From positions 2,736,001 to 2,800,000 of the forward strand of contig NZ_CP019980.1 of assembly GCF_002982115.1 (NCBI RefSeq): a stretch of 64,000 nucleotides of DNA. The letters run 5' to 3'. Each line of letters begins with the position of its first letter. Positions within the stretch are counted from its first letter, which is position 1. The notes under the pieces are model-generated. The model saw only the letters and a program-made list of their open reading frames with translations. It was not told the DNA's origin and ran no database searches. Position numbers and translations under genes: made by a program. This stretch comes from Lysinibacillus sphaericus (GTDB lineage: Bacteria; Bacillota; Bacilli; Bacillales_A; Planococcaceae). Below are positions 32,714 to 41,720 of the stretch, piece by piece.

Positions 32714-35700
32714 TTATTTTGTTTCATTTGTTGCAGCAGCTTGAATTTCATAGAAAGCCCAGTGATTGTTTGGAATATCCTTAAAGATTGGTACTGTGCT
32801 ATCTGTCAATACTGGACGATCGAAAAGTCGATTTAGGACTTTTACCGCCTGTGCACGTGTTAGTTTCTCTTCAGGTCTAAATTGACCATTACCTGAGCCA
32901 ACCATAATACCCATCGAGCTTATGCGTTGGATTTCCTGTGCAGCCCAATGCGTAGATGCCACATCACTGTATGTTTCGCCGTTTGCTGTTATTGCACAAT
33001 ACGGCGTATCTGTAGTTCCTTCTGCACATTGCTTATCAATCCACCTTACAGCAATGACCGCCATTTGGGCTCTCGTTATCATATCGTTCGGACCAAATGA
33101 ACCATTTTGACGACCTTGCATAATTCCTTCGGTACGAACATACTCTATATCATTTTTTGCCCACGAAGCAGCTGTATCTGCATAAAAAACATTAGATGCT
33201 TCTGGTACATTATGATTACTTAGGTTTCTTGCTAGCATTGTTGCCATTTGCGCACGTGTGACATAGGCATTCGGACGGAATGTACCATCTGCATAGCCTT
33301 GAATATAAGAAGCAAATGACTTGCTATCTTCTGTAGGTTCCTTTTCGGGTTCTTCTTGTTGTGCTTGTTCTGCATATAGTAAAGTAAAAGTAGAAAAATG
33401 CTGCACATTAAAAGCAATCGCTGTTTGCCCTTTCGCAAATTCTACAATACGTCCACGGATGATTTCGGCTGAACCATTACTATGCTCTACGTAAACCATC
33501 AATTGTTCCCGTTGAGCTGAAGTTAAATTCGCTGGTAATGGTAGTAGCACTGTTACCGGACGATTTTGTAGATTTGTGTCAATCGATATTGATTGACCAA
33601 CAAACTTTACATTAGCGCCATGACTCTGTTGTAACACTATTTCCGCTTGTTTCGCTCGGTCTTCGATTGCTTTTTGCCTTAGGGCATCCTTAATCGGAAC
33701 GATTCGGAAGTAAATATCTTCATTGAAGTCTGTCATAGAAGTAAAGGGAACATCTATTTTGACCATCGTCATATCAATACCAAAATAGGACTTACTCTCT
33801 TGTAATCGTTTAGCAGCCTCTTTAGCAAGTATCACCTTTGTCTCACTTGCTGGTTGCGCCATCTCGGGAATGACAAGTCGAGATTTTTTATCTTCTTGAT
33901 TTGCTAATTTTCGAAGAAACTCGTTTGCATTTGCCACCGTAAAATGCACGCTATCTTGGAAACTACCGTTACTAAATACACGTGTTAACACGGTTTGTAA
34001 GAGTACCTCGTTTGGCTTACGCGGATCTACTATATTCACCATAACTTGATTACTTGGTACAACGGGGTCAGGACTTGCTGTTGATGATCCCCCATCTCCT
34101 GGTACATAGTTTGCTGACCATAGCGCATACAACACGAGGTTCCCTTTCCCCATTTGAAGCGTTTGCCCTGCTTTATAAGTAACGCCTTTTCCATCAGCTT
34201 TCGTATTCCAACCTACGAATGAAAAGCCAACTTTATTTAAATTCCCATGATTTAACACCGTTATTGTTTCCTGCGTTTTATAGCGCTTCGAATCGATCGG
34301 CACGTTCCCCCCATCCGCTCCGTTGCTGTCATAGATAACGGTGTACGTTGGCAATGCGCTCGTTGTAAAATGCCAAGTCGTAGTATTCGTAATGCCGTCA
34401 TACACATTACCAGCCAAATCAATAAATGCTCCTGCATCAATTTGAATGCTATAAGCCGTGTTATTATTTAAATCCTTTGTAGGATTTATTGTCACGCTGT
34501 GATTCGCGATTGAAACATTGGCATGCGTAACGTCAATCGTTTCAACAATTTGATTTGTAGAAGCATTGCGAATTACAATATTTTTATTCGTAACTGGCAA
34601 GATCTTTTCATTAAACGTTAGCACAAGATTATCTGTAGGCTGTACATTCGTTGCCTGATGCGCTGGGAAATAGGTTGTTATTTCAGGAGCCTTTTTATCA
34701 AACACGACAACTGTTCCTAATGAAACGTCTGTCACTTGTAAGCCATCATTCCCCGCTAAATCTTGATAATCCATTGTAAAAGGAATCGGTCCCTCTGCAT
34801 CTACTGACTGAAGCGTATAGCTTGCTTGCCATGTTTTAGCATCCCCATCACCTTTATCGCTTACATTTGCTGTTTGTCCTAGAATCGTAACATTTGGCGA
34901 TTGAATTGCCTCACTTGTCTCAAAGTCGATTGTAATACTATCATTAACCTTAGCAACTGTTGGATTAGCATTGTTTGACACCATAGTACCCTTCTTTACA
35001 GTTGGCTTTATGCCATCAACTGTAACAAAGCTGCCATCCGTTACGTCCGTTATCTCTATGGCTGCATTACCTAGCACATCTTTGAAATTGATGGTAAAAG
35101 GTGCTATGCCTTCTAAATCACCATGCGCTATCACATAAGTCGCCTGCCAGTTCGTTGAAGCGCCACTTACAGTAGCTGGTTTTCCGGCAATGGTAACAGA
35201 TGGTGTTTGGATCGTCTTATCTGTTTTCATTGCTAAAGTGATGGTATCGCCTACCTTCGCCTTTGTCGGATTTAGATTAGTCGATTTAATGGTCACTTCT
35301 ACTGCTTGTGGCACAACTTTATCAATCGCAAAAGTAACGGTAGTCGTGTTACCTGCGCTATCTGTTACAACCAAAGTATAATTTCCAGTTGACTTTACAA
35401 TAGTGCCACTTGTGAAGGAAGCTCCATTCAAGGTAGCAGTTCCTTCATTAAAGCTTATCGTTACGTCGGTGTTGTAAACCCCACTATTTGCAACACCTGT
35501 TATAACTGGAGGCGTTGTATCAAGCACAATCGTATCTGAAAATACATTCGATAGATTACCAGCCGTATCCTTTAGTTGCATATAAACCGTTTTATTACCA
35601 TCCCCGCTTGATAATGTCCAACTTTTTGTTGATACGTTTGGCTCCCAACCGGACCACGTAATCCCATCATTCGAAAAGCGCATTTCTATCGCTTCTCCTT

Positions 35701-37651
35701 CTGTATCCGTTGCCGTCATTGTTAAGGTAACGTTAGGAGTACTTGTAGATGCTAGTCCATTATGAATAGTCATTGTGCCTGTAGGTGCATGATTTTTAGT
35801 AACTTGGATTATAAACTCCTTATCAAACGTATTGCCAGCCTCATCTGTTACGCTTATCGTAATCTTATAACTATTTTTCGTATCGTAGGCAAATAACGCA
35901 TTTGTCTTCAATACATTTCCAACAATCGTAAAGAAGCTTGTATCCCCTGACTGTAATGTATAGCTGAATGTTGGTGAACTTCCTGAATCTGTTGCTGTCA
36001 GTGTCCCAACTGTTGTACCAATGGGCGCCTTTTCTTGAACAGTCATATTACTAAGCGCAATATTGGTAGGTGGTGTAGCATCATAAATTATTTGCAATTC
36101 ATTTGAAGCTTTATTGAATGCACCACTACTATTCGCAACAACTTTTTCAGGAATTTTAATTTTCACAGCACCATCTGCAATCGGTGATATTTGTGCCGTA
36201 TATGTGGTACCGCTTCCTGATAGAGAGGTAGCATTTCCATTTGTAACAGCTATATCATCCACCGTAAAGCCTGTTACTGACTCACTGAATACCGTCGTTA
36301 TAAGAATTGGATTGCTATTAGTTGGGCTAGTCTTATTTGATGAAATGGTCACGTTAGGGCGTGCTTTGACAATAAGGTTCATCGTATAGACACCGCTATC
36401 ATTCATACCATCGCTTACCTTAAATGCAAACGTTGAAGCAGTACCATTGTCGGTAATGTATTTTAACTTACCTGCATCTAAGTCAACTTTACTAACTGTC
36501 ATACCATTTGGAATGGCTTCGGCAGCATCGAACTGCCCATTCAGATTGCTATCAAGGAAAAGTTGGCCACTAGTTGGGATTGCAGAGATTTGAATCTGTT
36601 TTAACGTGTCGCCAGCATCTTCATCAGAAAAAGCAAAAGAAGTAGAATTAAATGTATACACTTGACCTTCATTGACATTTACCGTTCCATTACTGGATGT
36701 AGGTGGTTTATTTAATGTAAGTGTTGTGACCTGCTGCATCGAATAGGCACTCTTGGAGCCATCAGCATCTTTGACAATAACATTGAAATAATAGCTTGTA
36801 TTAGCAGTAAGTCCTGTAACATTATAGGACGTAATATCTTTAGCATAACCGCTTCCTAAAGCTGTTCCATTGGATTCAATGGCACTAACCGTATCAATAT
36901 TATTACTACTAGATTGATAGACGCGGTATTCTAAATCACCTTGAGCTGTTAAATCGTCAGATGCTTTCGCCCAGTCCAACTGTACTCCTGATGCAGTGAT
37001 AGTTGAAGGCGTAATTGCGCTATTGGTAACGGTTGGCGGATTATTAGGAATATCGATTGTAAAGTGTGTAAATGTTACATCCCATATCCCCGCCTGAACA
37101 ATATCTATAAACTGTACACTGACAGTAATGACAAATGAGTGAATGCCCTCTAAATTTACTGGAATATCATAAATGGGTTCATGATAGGCAACTGTTTTAA
37201 AGATTACGGGACTTCCTTTTGGATTTCCGTCTTGATCATACCCTTGAATCGTTAAACTTAGCGCATCGTTTGCTTTATGTTTATTAATCGTATTAATCTT
37301 GAATGATTTTAAATTAAAGACACCGCCCACAAAGTTTTCGCCAGCGGAAATTCGAATTGATTTTGGTGGCGAATATTCATTTGCATCAATATAATACCCA
37401 GCAGGAAATTGTGTCCCATCACTATACTTTAATAAATCAAAACCATCATCACCAGTACGACTTACTACAAAGCCATTATTCGTATCAGCTAGCCATGTAG
37501 GTAGTGTTAAATCTTGTGTACACTTAGGAAAATTCGGTGTATCACAACTAGCCGCCTCTACTTGAACAGGTGACAAAAAACTAATCCCAGTCAATTGGCT
37601 AAAAGTAATCAACAGCAAACATAGCATCATTATAAAAATCTTTTTTCCCAT
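32714..37651 (-). CDS. giant SLH-anchored surface protein with Fn3, Ig-like and InlB-type repeats
   Basis: A 1645-residue exported protein, ATG at 37651 behind AAAGGAG. Signal peptide (about 1-33, ...VQVEAASC). A unique N-terminal beta domain (about 35-195) precedes one Fn3 domain, cadherin-like and several tandem Ig-like domains (paired VxVxGxxPTVxKG- and TFNEKILPVTNKNIVIRN-type units). An InlB B-repeat-like module carries VGFSFVGWNTKADGKGVTYK. About the last 190 residues are SLH: a half repeat (YIQGYADGTFRPN), two full repeats (NGSFGPNDMITRAQMAVIAV, NGQFRPEEKLTRAQAVKVLN) and a terminal half (FKDIPNNHWAFYEIQAA). SLH anchors it to pyruvylated wall polymer. Last gene of the collar-protein operon. 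Confidence 0.9.
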   Translation of the reverse strand: MGKKIFIMMLCLLLITFSQLTGISFLSPVQVEAASCDTPNFPKCTQDLTLPTWLADTNNGFVVSRTGDDGFDLLKYSDGTQFPAGYYIDANEYSPPKSIRISAGENFVGGVFNLKSFKINTINKHKANDALSLTIQGYDQDGNPKGSPVIFKTVAYHEPIYDIPVNLEGIHSFVITVSVQFIDIVQAGIWDVTFTHFTIDIPNNPPTVTNSAITPSTITASGVQLDWAKASDDLTAQGDLEYRVYQSSSNNIDTVSAIESNGTALGSGYAKDITSYNVTGLTANTSYYFNVIVKDADGSKSAYSMQQVTTLTLNKPPTSSNGTVNVNEGQVYTFNSTSFAFSDEDAGDTLKQIQISAIPTSGQLFLDSNLNGQFDAAEAIPNGMTVSKVDLDAGKLKYITDNGTASTFAFKVSDGMNDSGVYTMNLIVKARPNVTISSNKTSPTNSNPILITTVFSESVTGFTVDDIAVTNGNATSLSGSGTTYTAQISPIADGAVKIKIPEKVVANSSGAFNKASNELQIIYDATPPTNIALSNMTVQEKAPIGTTVGTLTATDSGSSPTFSYTLQSGDTSFFTIVGNVLKTNALFAYDTKNSYKITISVTDEAGNTFDKEFIIQVTKNHAPTGTMTIHNGLASTSTPNVTLTMTATDTEGEAIEMRFSNDGITWSGWEPNVSTKSWTLSSGDGNKTVYMQLKDTAGNLSNVFSDTIVLDTTPPVITGVANSGVYNTDVTISFNEGTATLNGASFTSGTIVKSTGNYTLVVTDSAGNTTTVTFAIDKVVPQAVEVTIKSTNLNPTKAKVGDTITLAMKTDKTIQTPSVTIAGKPATVSGASTNWQATYVIAHGDLEGIAPFTINFKDVLGNAAIEITDVTDGSFVTVDGIKPTVKKGTMVSNNANPTVAKVNDSITIDFETSEAIQSPNVTILGQTANVSDKGDGDAKTWQASYTLQSVDAEGPIPFTMDYQDLAGNDGLQVTDVSLGTVVVFDKKAPEITTYFPAHQATNVQPTDNLVLTFNEKILPVTNKNIVIRNASTNQIVETIDVTHANVSIANHSVTINPTKDLNNNTAYSIQIDAGAFIDLAGNVYDGITNTTTWHFTTSALPTYTVIYDSNGADGGNVPIDSKRYKTQETITVLNHGNLNKVGFSFVGWNTKADGKGVTYKAGQTLQMGKGNLVLYALWSANYVPGDGGSSTASPDPVVPSNQVMVNIVDPRKPNEVLLQTVLTRVFSNGSFQDSVHFTVANANEFLRKLANQEDKKSRLVIPEMAQPASETKVILAKEAAKRLQESKSYFGIDMTMVKIDVPFTSMTDFNEDIYFRIVPIKDALRQKAIEDRAKQAEIVLQQSHGANVKFVGQSISIDTNLQNRPVTVLLPLPANLTSAQREQLMVYVEHSNGSAEIIRGRIVEFAKGQTAIAFNVQHFSTFTLLYAEQAQQEEPEKEPTEDSKSFASYIQGYADGTFRPNAYVTRAQMATMLARNLSNHNVPEASNVFYADTAASWAKNDIEYVRTEGIMQGRQNGSFGPNDMITRAQMAVIAVRWIDKQCAEGTTDTPYCAITANGETYSDVASTHWAAQEIQRISSMGIMVGSGNGQFRPEEKLTRAQAVKVLNRLFDRPVLTDSTVPIFKDIPNNHWAFYEIQAAATNETK

Positions 37652-37698
37652 TTTGGTTCTCCTTTTTAGTTGATTCACACCCTTCGCCAAAATCATTC

Positions 37699-38223
37699 CT
37701 AGTTTCTAGAAGGAAACTCTCCAAATAAACAAATAATGAAATTCAACCCTAAATACGGTTGCATATTATTATGTGGTTGACTTCCACCTGCTTGATCGAT
37801 CGTCATCGCATTCATGGTTGTATTTCCTGAAACTGAATAAGCAGGGAGTGAGCCCCTACCTTGCTGTTCGGTCCAAATTGCTCCCGTTGGCTCATTACTT
37901 GTTGTTGGTACATTGTTACAAGCGGCCAGATGATGATGACTTGGCATTTCTGTTGTTAGTAATGTAACAGTAGCAGAACCTCCAGTTGTTCCGATATTTC
38001 TTGGCGTTAATCCTGCACCTGTTCCTTGATGAATCGCTGCCCTCCCACTTAAATTGGGTAAAGCAAAGGTTGTCTTTCCATCTCCTCCATAAGTATTACC
38101 TATGATGGCAAATAACGTACTATTCGAAGCTATGCTTAGTAACTGACCATTACAAAATGCCCAATTTTGTGGCGCAAAATTACCACCAAATATTCTAATT
38201 TCTCCCGTGTAGGCTTCTGACAT
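37699..38223 (-). CDS. tail-collar domain protein (MdpB-like), copy 3
   Basis: A 174-residue member of the phage tail-collar/microcystin-dependent-protein family (COG4675). Family blocks are GEIRIFGGNFAPQNWAFCNG, NTYGGDGKTTFALPNLSGRA, TTEMPSHHHLAACNNVPTTS and QPHNNMQPYLGLNFIICLFG. ATG at 38223 follows AAGGAAG. No signal peptide. The adjacent operon partners are two paralogues upstream and the SLH giant 47 bases downstream. Such domains trimerise at receptor-binding tips of phage short tail fibres; here there are no phage genes around. Confidence 0.85.
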   Translation of the reverse strand: MSEAYTGEIRIFGGNFAPQNWAFCNGQLLSIASNSTLFAIIGNTYGGDGKTTFALPNLSGRAAIHQGTGAGLTPRNIGTTGGSATVTLLTTEMPSHHHLAACNNVPTTSNEPTGAIWTEQQGRGSLPAYSVSGNTTMNAMTIDQAGGSQPHNNMQPYLGLNFIICLFGEFPSRN

Positions 38224-38245
38224 GATTTCTTCACTTCCTTTTTCT

Positions 38246-38746
38246 TTAATTTCTTGGTGGATAAATGCCAACTAAAGCTATGCAATAATTCGCCACACTG
38301 TATGGCTGCATATTTTGATGCGGCTGTGAATTGCCAGATAATGATAAAGCTTGTGCATTCATATTCGTATTTGGTTGATTAACTGAATAGACATTATCAG
38401 TGGATGTGCCCCATACATTACCAGTAGGCGTTTTCAATGAAGTATTTTCCGAACTAGCCGTGACAGCATGGTTATGCGTCGGCATTTCATTCAAGGTTAA
38501 CATATGTGTTTCTTGTCCAGCTTTTTGTCCTCTTGTCACACCATTACCTACATGAACTGGAACCCTGCCTCTTAAATCAGGTAAGGCAAATGTTCGAATG
38601 CCATCACCTCCATAAGTTGTGCCCAATAAGGAGTATAAGGCTTGATTTGAATTAATTTGTAATAATTGCCCATTACAGTATGCCCATCCATTTGGTACGC
38701 CTGCAAAGCTAAATAATTTGATTTCACCTACAAATGCTTCAATCAT
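38246..38746 (-). CDS. tail-collar domain protein (MdpB-like), copy 2
   Basis: A 166-residue paralogue: GEIKLFSFAGVPNGWAYCNG, TTYGGDGIRTFALPDLRGRV, LNEMPTHNHAVTASSEN and QPHQNMQPYSVANYCIALVG. AGGAGGAAG precedes the ATG at 38746, 12 bases after copy 1's stop. The variable middle differs from the other copies while the N- and C-terminal collar blocks are kept, the pattern expected of a shared scaffold with distinct recognition loops (inference). Confidence 0.85.
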   Translation of the reverse strand: MIEAFVGEIKLFSFAGVPNGWAYCNGQLLQINSNQALYSLLGTTYGGDGIRTFALPDLRGRVPVHVGNGVTRGQKAGQETHMLTLNEMPTHNHAVTASSENTSLKTPTGNVWGTSTDNVYSVNQPNTNMNAQALSLSGNSQPHQNMQPYSVANYCIALVGIYPPRN

Positions 38747-38758
38747 CTTTTCTTCCTC

Positions 38759-39268
38759 CTAATTAAATGATGGGTACATACCGTAAAGAGCGATGATATA
38801 ACTAATGGTTAAAAAGGGCATTACATTGTCATGAGGCGCATTTCCGCCAACACTTGAAATGCTTGTTGCCTTCATTGTGCTATTTGGTAGTTGTGTCGAA
38901 TATTGTATGTTTTTCGCCCAAACAGCATTTTCTGGACTAGGTGTTGTACCAGCAAGAGAAGAAGCTTTCACTAGGTGCGTATGAGCTGGAAGTTGGGATG
39001 TACTTAAAGTAACAGTCTCCGTTCCCCCCATTTGTCCCATTATATAATTAGTCCCAGTTATTGGGTTATGTCCTTGGTGAACAACGACTCTACTTTGATA
39101 ATTTGGCAAAGCAAAATTCGTTTGTCCATCCCCTCCATAAGTCGTACCAATTAAAGAAAAGAGCATTTCATTTTCTGCAATAGGTAAGAGCTGGCCATTG
39201 CACAAGCTCCATCCTTGTGGAGCATAGTTACCTGCAAACATTCGAATTTCTCCGACATATGGTTCCAT
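38759..39268 (-). CDS. tail-collar domain protein (MdpB-like), copy 1
   Basis: A 169-residue paralogue and first gene of the operon: GEIRMFAGNYAPQGWSLCNG, TTYGGDGQTNFALPNYQSRV, TSQLPAHTHLVKASS and APHDNVMPFLTISYIIALYG. AAAGGATG lies ahead of the ATG at 39268. All three copies share a Cys in the first block and a THxH/THNH/HHH motif that could bind metal. Long AT-rich regulatory space lies upstream. Confidence 0.85.
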   Translation of the reverse strand: MEPYVGEIRMFAGNYAPQGWSLCNGQLLPIAENEMLFSLIGTTYGGDGQTNFALPNYQSRVVVHQGHNPITGTNYIMGQMGGTETVTLSTSQLPAHTHLVKASSLAGTTPSPENAVWAKNIQYSTQLPNSTMKATSISSVGGNAPHDNVMPFLTISYIIALYGMYPSFN

Positions 39269-39793
39269 CTAAAACACCATCCTTTAAAATTTTTTAACTT
39301 CAAACATTACATTACTGTAAAATAGATTAATTTGGTTAAAATTTTAGAATATTTACATAAAATAATATAATATACCTATAATTAACATTTTTATTTCAAC
39401 CATATCGATTAGCCTATTATGTAGTGGTGATTAATCACTCCTTCATGGCAAAAATTAAAAATGTACGTATATAAACGACAATGCAAGCCTGCTAAGGTTG
39501 ACAGCATGCCATTGCAAGATACTAATTTTCTCTCATATAAATACATTCAAATTAAAAATACTAAAAAAAGAAACTACCTAATACTGACAAATGTTAATAG
39601 TTAGAAAATTAACATTAAAAAATAGATGATCTATGACCTATACATAATGAAAATGCTATGAGAACAACTTCAGGTTGTATAACTTGTAATTTTTGTAAAA
39701 CCTATTATCTTTGTATAACATTTGAAATGCCATACATACTACAGTGAGATTCATTTATCCTCATCCAACTTCTAAAGGAGGTTTTACAAGACG
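39269..39793. promoter_or_regulatory. 525-bp AT-rich divergent control region
   Basis: No gene is seen. It separates the collar/SLH operon from the divergent 329-aa gene. GTGATTAATCAC (39427-39438) is a perfect 12-bp palindrome and a natural operator candidate. Several TATAAT-like runs occur near 39355-39385, but I could not assign a consensus promoter to either direction. Confidence 0.4.
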
Positions 39794-40783
39794 ATGTACG
39801 ATGCAGATAATATTGATGTCAAGCTAAAGCAGGGATTTCAATCATTATTCCCTGAATATGCTACCTTGTTAAATCAAGCTACTTCTCAAGAACAAATAAT
39901 TAGTTTGCATAATTCTTTTATTGAAGAAAGAAAAAAAGCATTAGCAACAGCTATAAAGGCAACCAATATATCAGACAGTAGGAATCCTAAGTCCCCCATT
40001 GCGTTAACACAAGAAGAATATGAAAACCTAATTAATGCAACAGGTGATGATATTAAATATCGAATTCAAGCTTTGCTTGATGGTCTTCAACGATTAAAGG
40101 GCATGGAGAATGATCAAATAGAACATGTAGCCGCACAAATGATTGTCACTGGTATATTAGGCATTGGCGTAGAATCCACTACAGCAGCACTAGCGATTGC
40201 AGGCGGAGGAGAAATCATTGAAGCTTACATTGCTCTTGCAGCCCTTACATCTACTACCGTAGCAGTAGTTATTGCTGTCGTTTGTCTTGTGATTATTGCC
40301 ATTATTATTCCACTTATTTATTTTATGGAGAAGCCCGCAAATGCACTTATACTATTAATTAATGAATTGGACAAACCACTTGTATTTGCTAACGATTTTA
40401 ATGTGCATGGAAAACCCACATATCTCACAGAAACAATTAACAATGCGGTTATATTCCCAGATCGTAAGTTTGTAACAGCAGGATTTATTGGCAGTCAAAA
40501 ACTAGACAGCGCTTTATATGGCACACAATATGGCTTTACAATGAAGTATGGACATACAGACACTCAATTTACTTTTGGAGTAGAATGTCCTTTAAGCTCC
40601 TTGTATACTGACAATAACTGTTTTTGTGCCTTTGATAAAAATGCACAAGAAGCTGCTGAATTAACGGCTAAAAATAATAAACAGTTTTGGGAAACCGAAA
40701 AAGATGGTATTAAATTAAGCATTCGTTGTAACTCAAAAAGTGGCTCATTGGCCTACTACGTCGCTCGTGCCTATCACGTTTAA
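39794..40783 (+). CDS. unknown protein with long hydrophobic core, pore-former-like layout
   Basis: A 329-residue protein I do not recognise. Residues 1-110 are helical and charged. Residues about 113-185 form an exceptionally long hydrophobic stretch (GILGIGVESTTAALAIAGGG, VAVVIAVVCLVIIAIIIPLI). Residues 190-329 look beta-rich with Cys-containing turns (GVECPLSS, NNCFCAFDKNA). There is no N-terminal signal peptide. Helix plus buried hydrophobic hairpin plus beta tail resembles alpha-pore-forming toxins in outline only. AAAGGAGG lies 12 bases before the ATG, longer than usual. Divergent from the collar/SLH operon. Confidence 0.65.
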   Translation: MYDADNIDVKLKQGFQSLFPEYATLLNQATSQEQIISLHNSFIEERKKALATAIKATNISDSRNPKSPIALTQEEYENLINATGDDIKYRIQALLDGLQRLKGMENDQIEHVAAQMIVTGILGIGVESTTAALAIAGGGEIIEAYIALAALTSTTVAVVIAVVCLVIIAIIIPLIYFMEKPANALILLINELDKPLVFANDFNVHGKPTYLTETINNAVIFPDRKFVTAGFIGSQKLDSALYGTQYGFTMKYGHTDTQFTFGVECPLSSLYTDNNCFCAFDKNAQEAAELTAKNNKQFWETEKDGIKLSIRCNSKSGSLAYYVARAYHV

Positions 40784-40861
40784 CGATTTCCATCATGCGA
40801 ACGGATGGACATAACGCACAGTTGTAAACACTTAAATGCCAATGTAACGAAATAAGCCGAT

Positions 40862-40917
40862 GCGCTGCTATCTGATGTCCATCTGTCTAAAAAACTGATA
40901 GCAGCGCAATTATTGTG
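40862..40917 (+). terminator. GCGCTGCTATC hairpin after the 329-aa gene
   Basis: GCGCTGCTATC (40862-40872) pairs perfectly with GATAGCAGCGC (40907-40917) across a 34-base loop. There is no T tract, so it is either a weak terminator or an RNA-stabilising end. Confidence 0.45.
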
Positions 40918-40936
40918 CTGTATTTAAATAAAAATA

Positions 40937-40957
40937 CGCTACTCGTTATAAGTAGCG
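40937..40957 (-). terminator. terminator of the TlpA-like gene (leftward)
   Basis: CGCTACT (40937-40943) pairs with AGTAGCG (40951-40957). On the minus strand TATTTTTATTT follows. Confidence 0.7.
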
Positions 40958-40993
40958 CAGAATATTAGAGCACATGCTCTTCGTCAAATGTAA

Positions 40994-41575
40994 TTATTTA
41001 GTCGTATTAATCAATTCTTTCATTAATGCCTCATTCATTGGCCCTTCAATGATATTTACCATGTTTCCTTTTGTATCAATTATATAAGTCGTTGGCAGCG
41101 TAATAACTTGATATTTACTTCCTACAAACCCTTCTTCATCTAATATAATGTCAAAAGTTAAACCATGTTCCTTCACAAATTGAGCAACCACTTCTTTTCC
41201 CTTATCTTTATTTGTTACGTTCACTGCTAAAATTTCTACCCCTTGATTTTGATATTCTTCGTAAATCTTTTGCATATGTGGCACTTCTTCTTGACAAGGT
41301 GGACACCACGTTGCCCAAAAATTTAAAAATACCTTTTTACCTACATAATCGGATAAGTGGACTGTTTCACCTTTTAACGTTTGCAACTCAAAATCGGGTG
41401 CTCTATACTCTACTTGATTTTGCTTATCCTCTGTTGCATGCGGAGCACTGGTTTCAGTTTGCGCTGTTTCTTCTGTTTTCATTGTTTCTTTTTCATCGAT
41501 CGGCTTTTTCACATTAATAGCAACAATCATTATTAAACCGATAATAATTATGATGGAAATCATATTTTTAACCAC
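40994..41575 (-). CDS. membrane-anchored TlpA/ResA-like thioredoxin
   Basis: A 193-residue extracytoplasmic thioredoxin. An N-terminal membrane anchor (ISIIIIIGLIMIVAINV) is followed by a Thr/Glu-rich linker and a TlpA domain: APDFELQTLKGETVHLSDYV, active site FWATWCPPCQEE, and cis-Pro at ITLPTTYIID. The GTG at 41575 is 11 bases after GGAGG; an ATG further in (41563) is the alternative. It is downstream of two NosL-family genes on the same strand, so keeping their Cys ligands reduced is a reasonable inferred role. It could be fed by CcdA. Confidence 0.85.
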   Translation of the reverse strand: MVKNMISIIIIIGLIMIVAINVKKPIDEKETMKTEETAQTETSAPHATEDKQNQVEYRAPDFELQTLKGETVHLSDYVGKKVFLNFWATWCPPCQEEVPHMQKIYEEYQNQGVEILAVNVTNKDKGKEVVAQFVKEHGLTFDIILDEEGFVGSKYQVITLPTTYIIDTKGNMVNIIEGPMNEALMKELINTTK

Positions 41576-41631
41576 AAAAAGTAATACCTCCAATGTAAAT
41601 AAGGATAATAGATGGCTACATATAATCACAC

Positions 41632-41693
41632 AAAGCGAAAACTCCTATCGTGATTTGTCTCAACAACAAATACGATATTGGAGTTTTCGCTTT
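41632..41693. repeat. long imperfect inverted repeat
   Basis: AAAGCGAAAACTCC at the left pairs with GGAGTTTTCGCTTT at the right, and the pairing continues inward (TATCGT/ACGATA, ATTTGT/ACAAAT). It lies between the NosL-fusion and thioredoxin genes. It may attenuate read-through between them. Confidence 0.6.
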
Positions 41694-41720
41694 CTATTTA
41701 GTCTCAATGACAAACGTATA

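Noticed and set aside
37699..39268. Prophage tail region
   Set aside because: Only collar-domain genes are present. No other structural, lysis, replication or integration genes lie within reach, and the next gene is an SLH surface protein.
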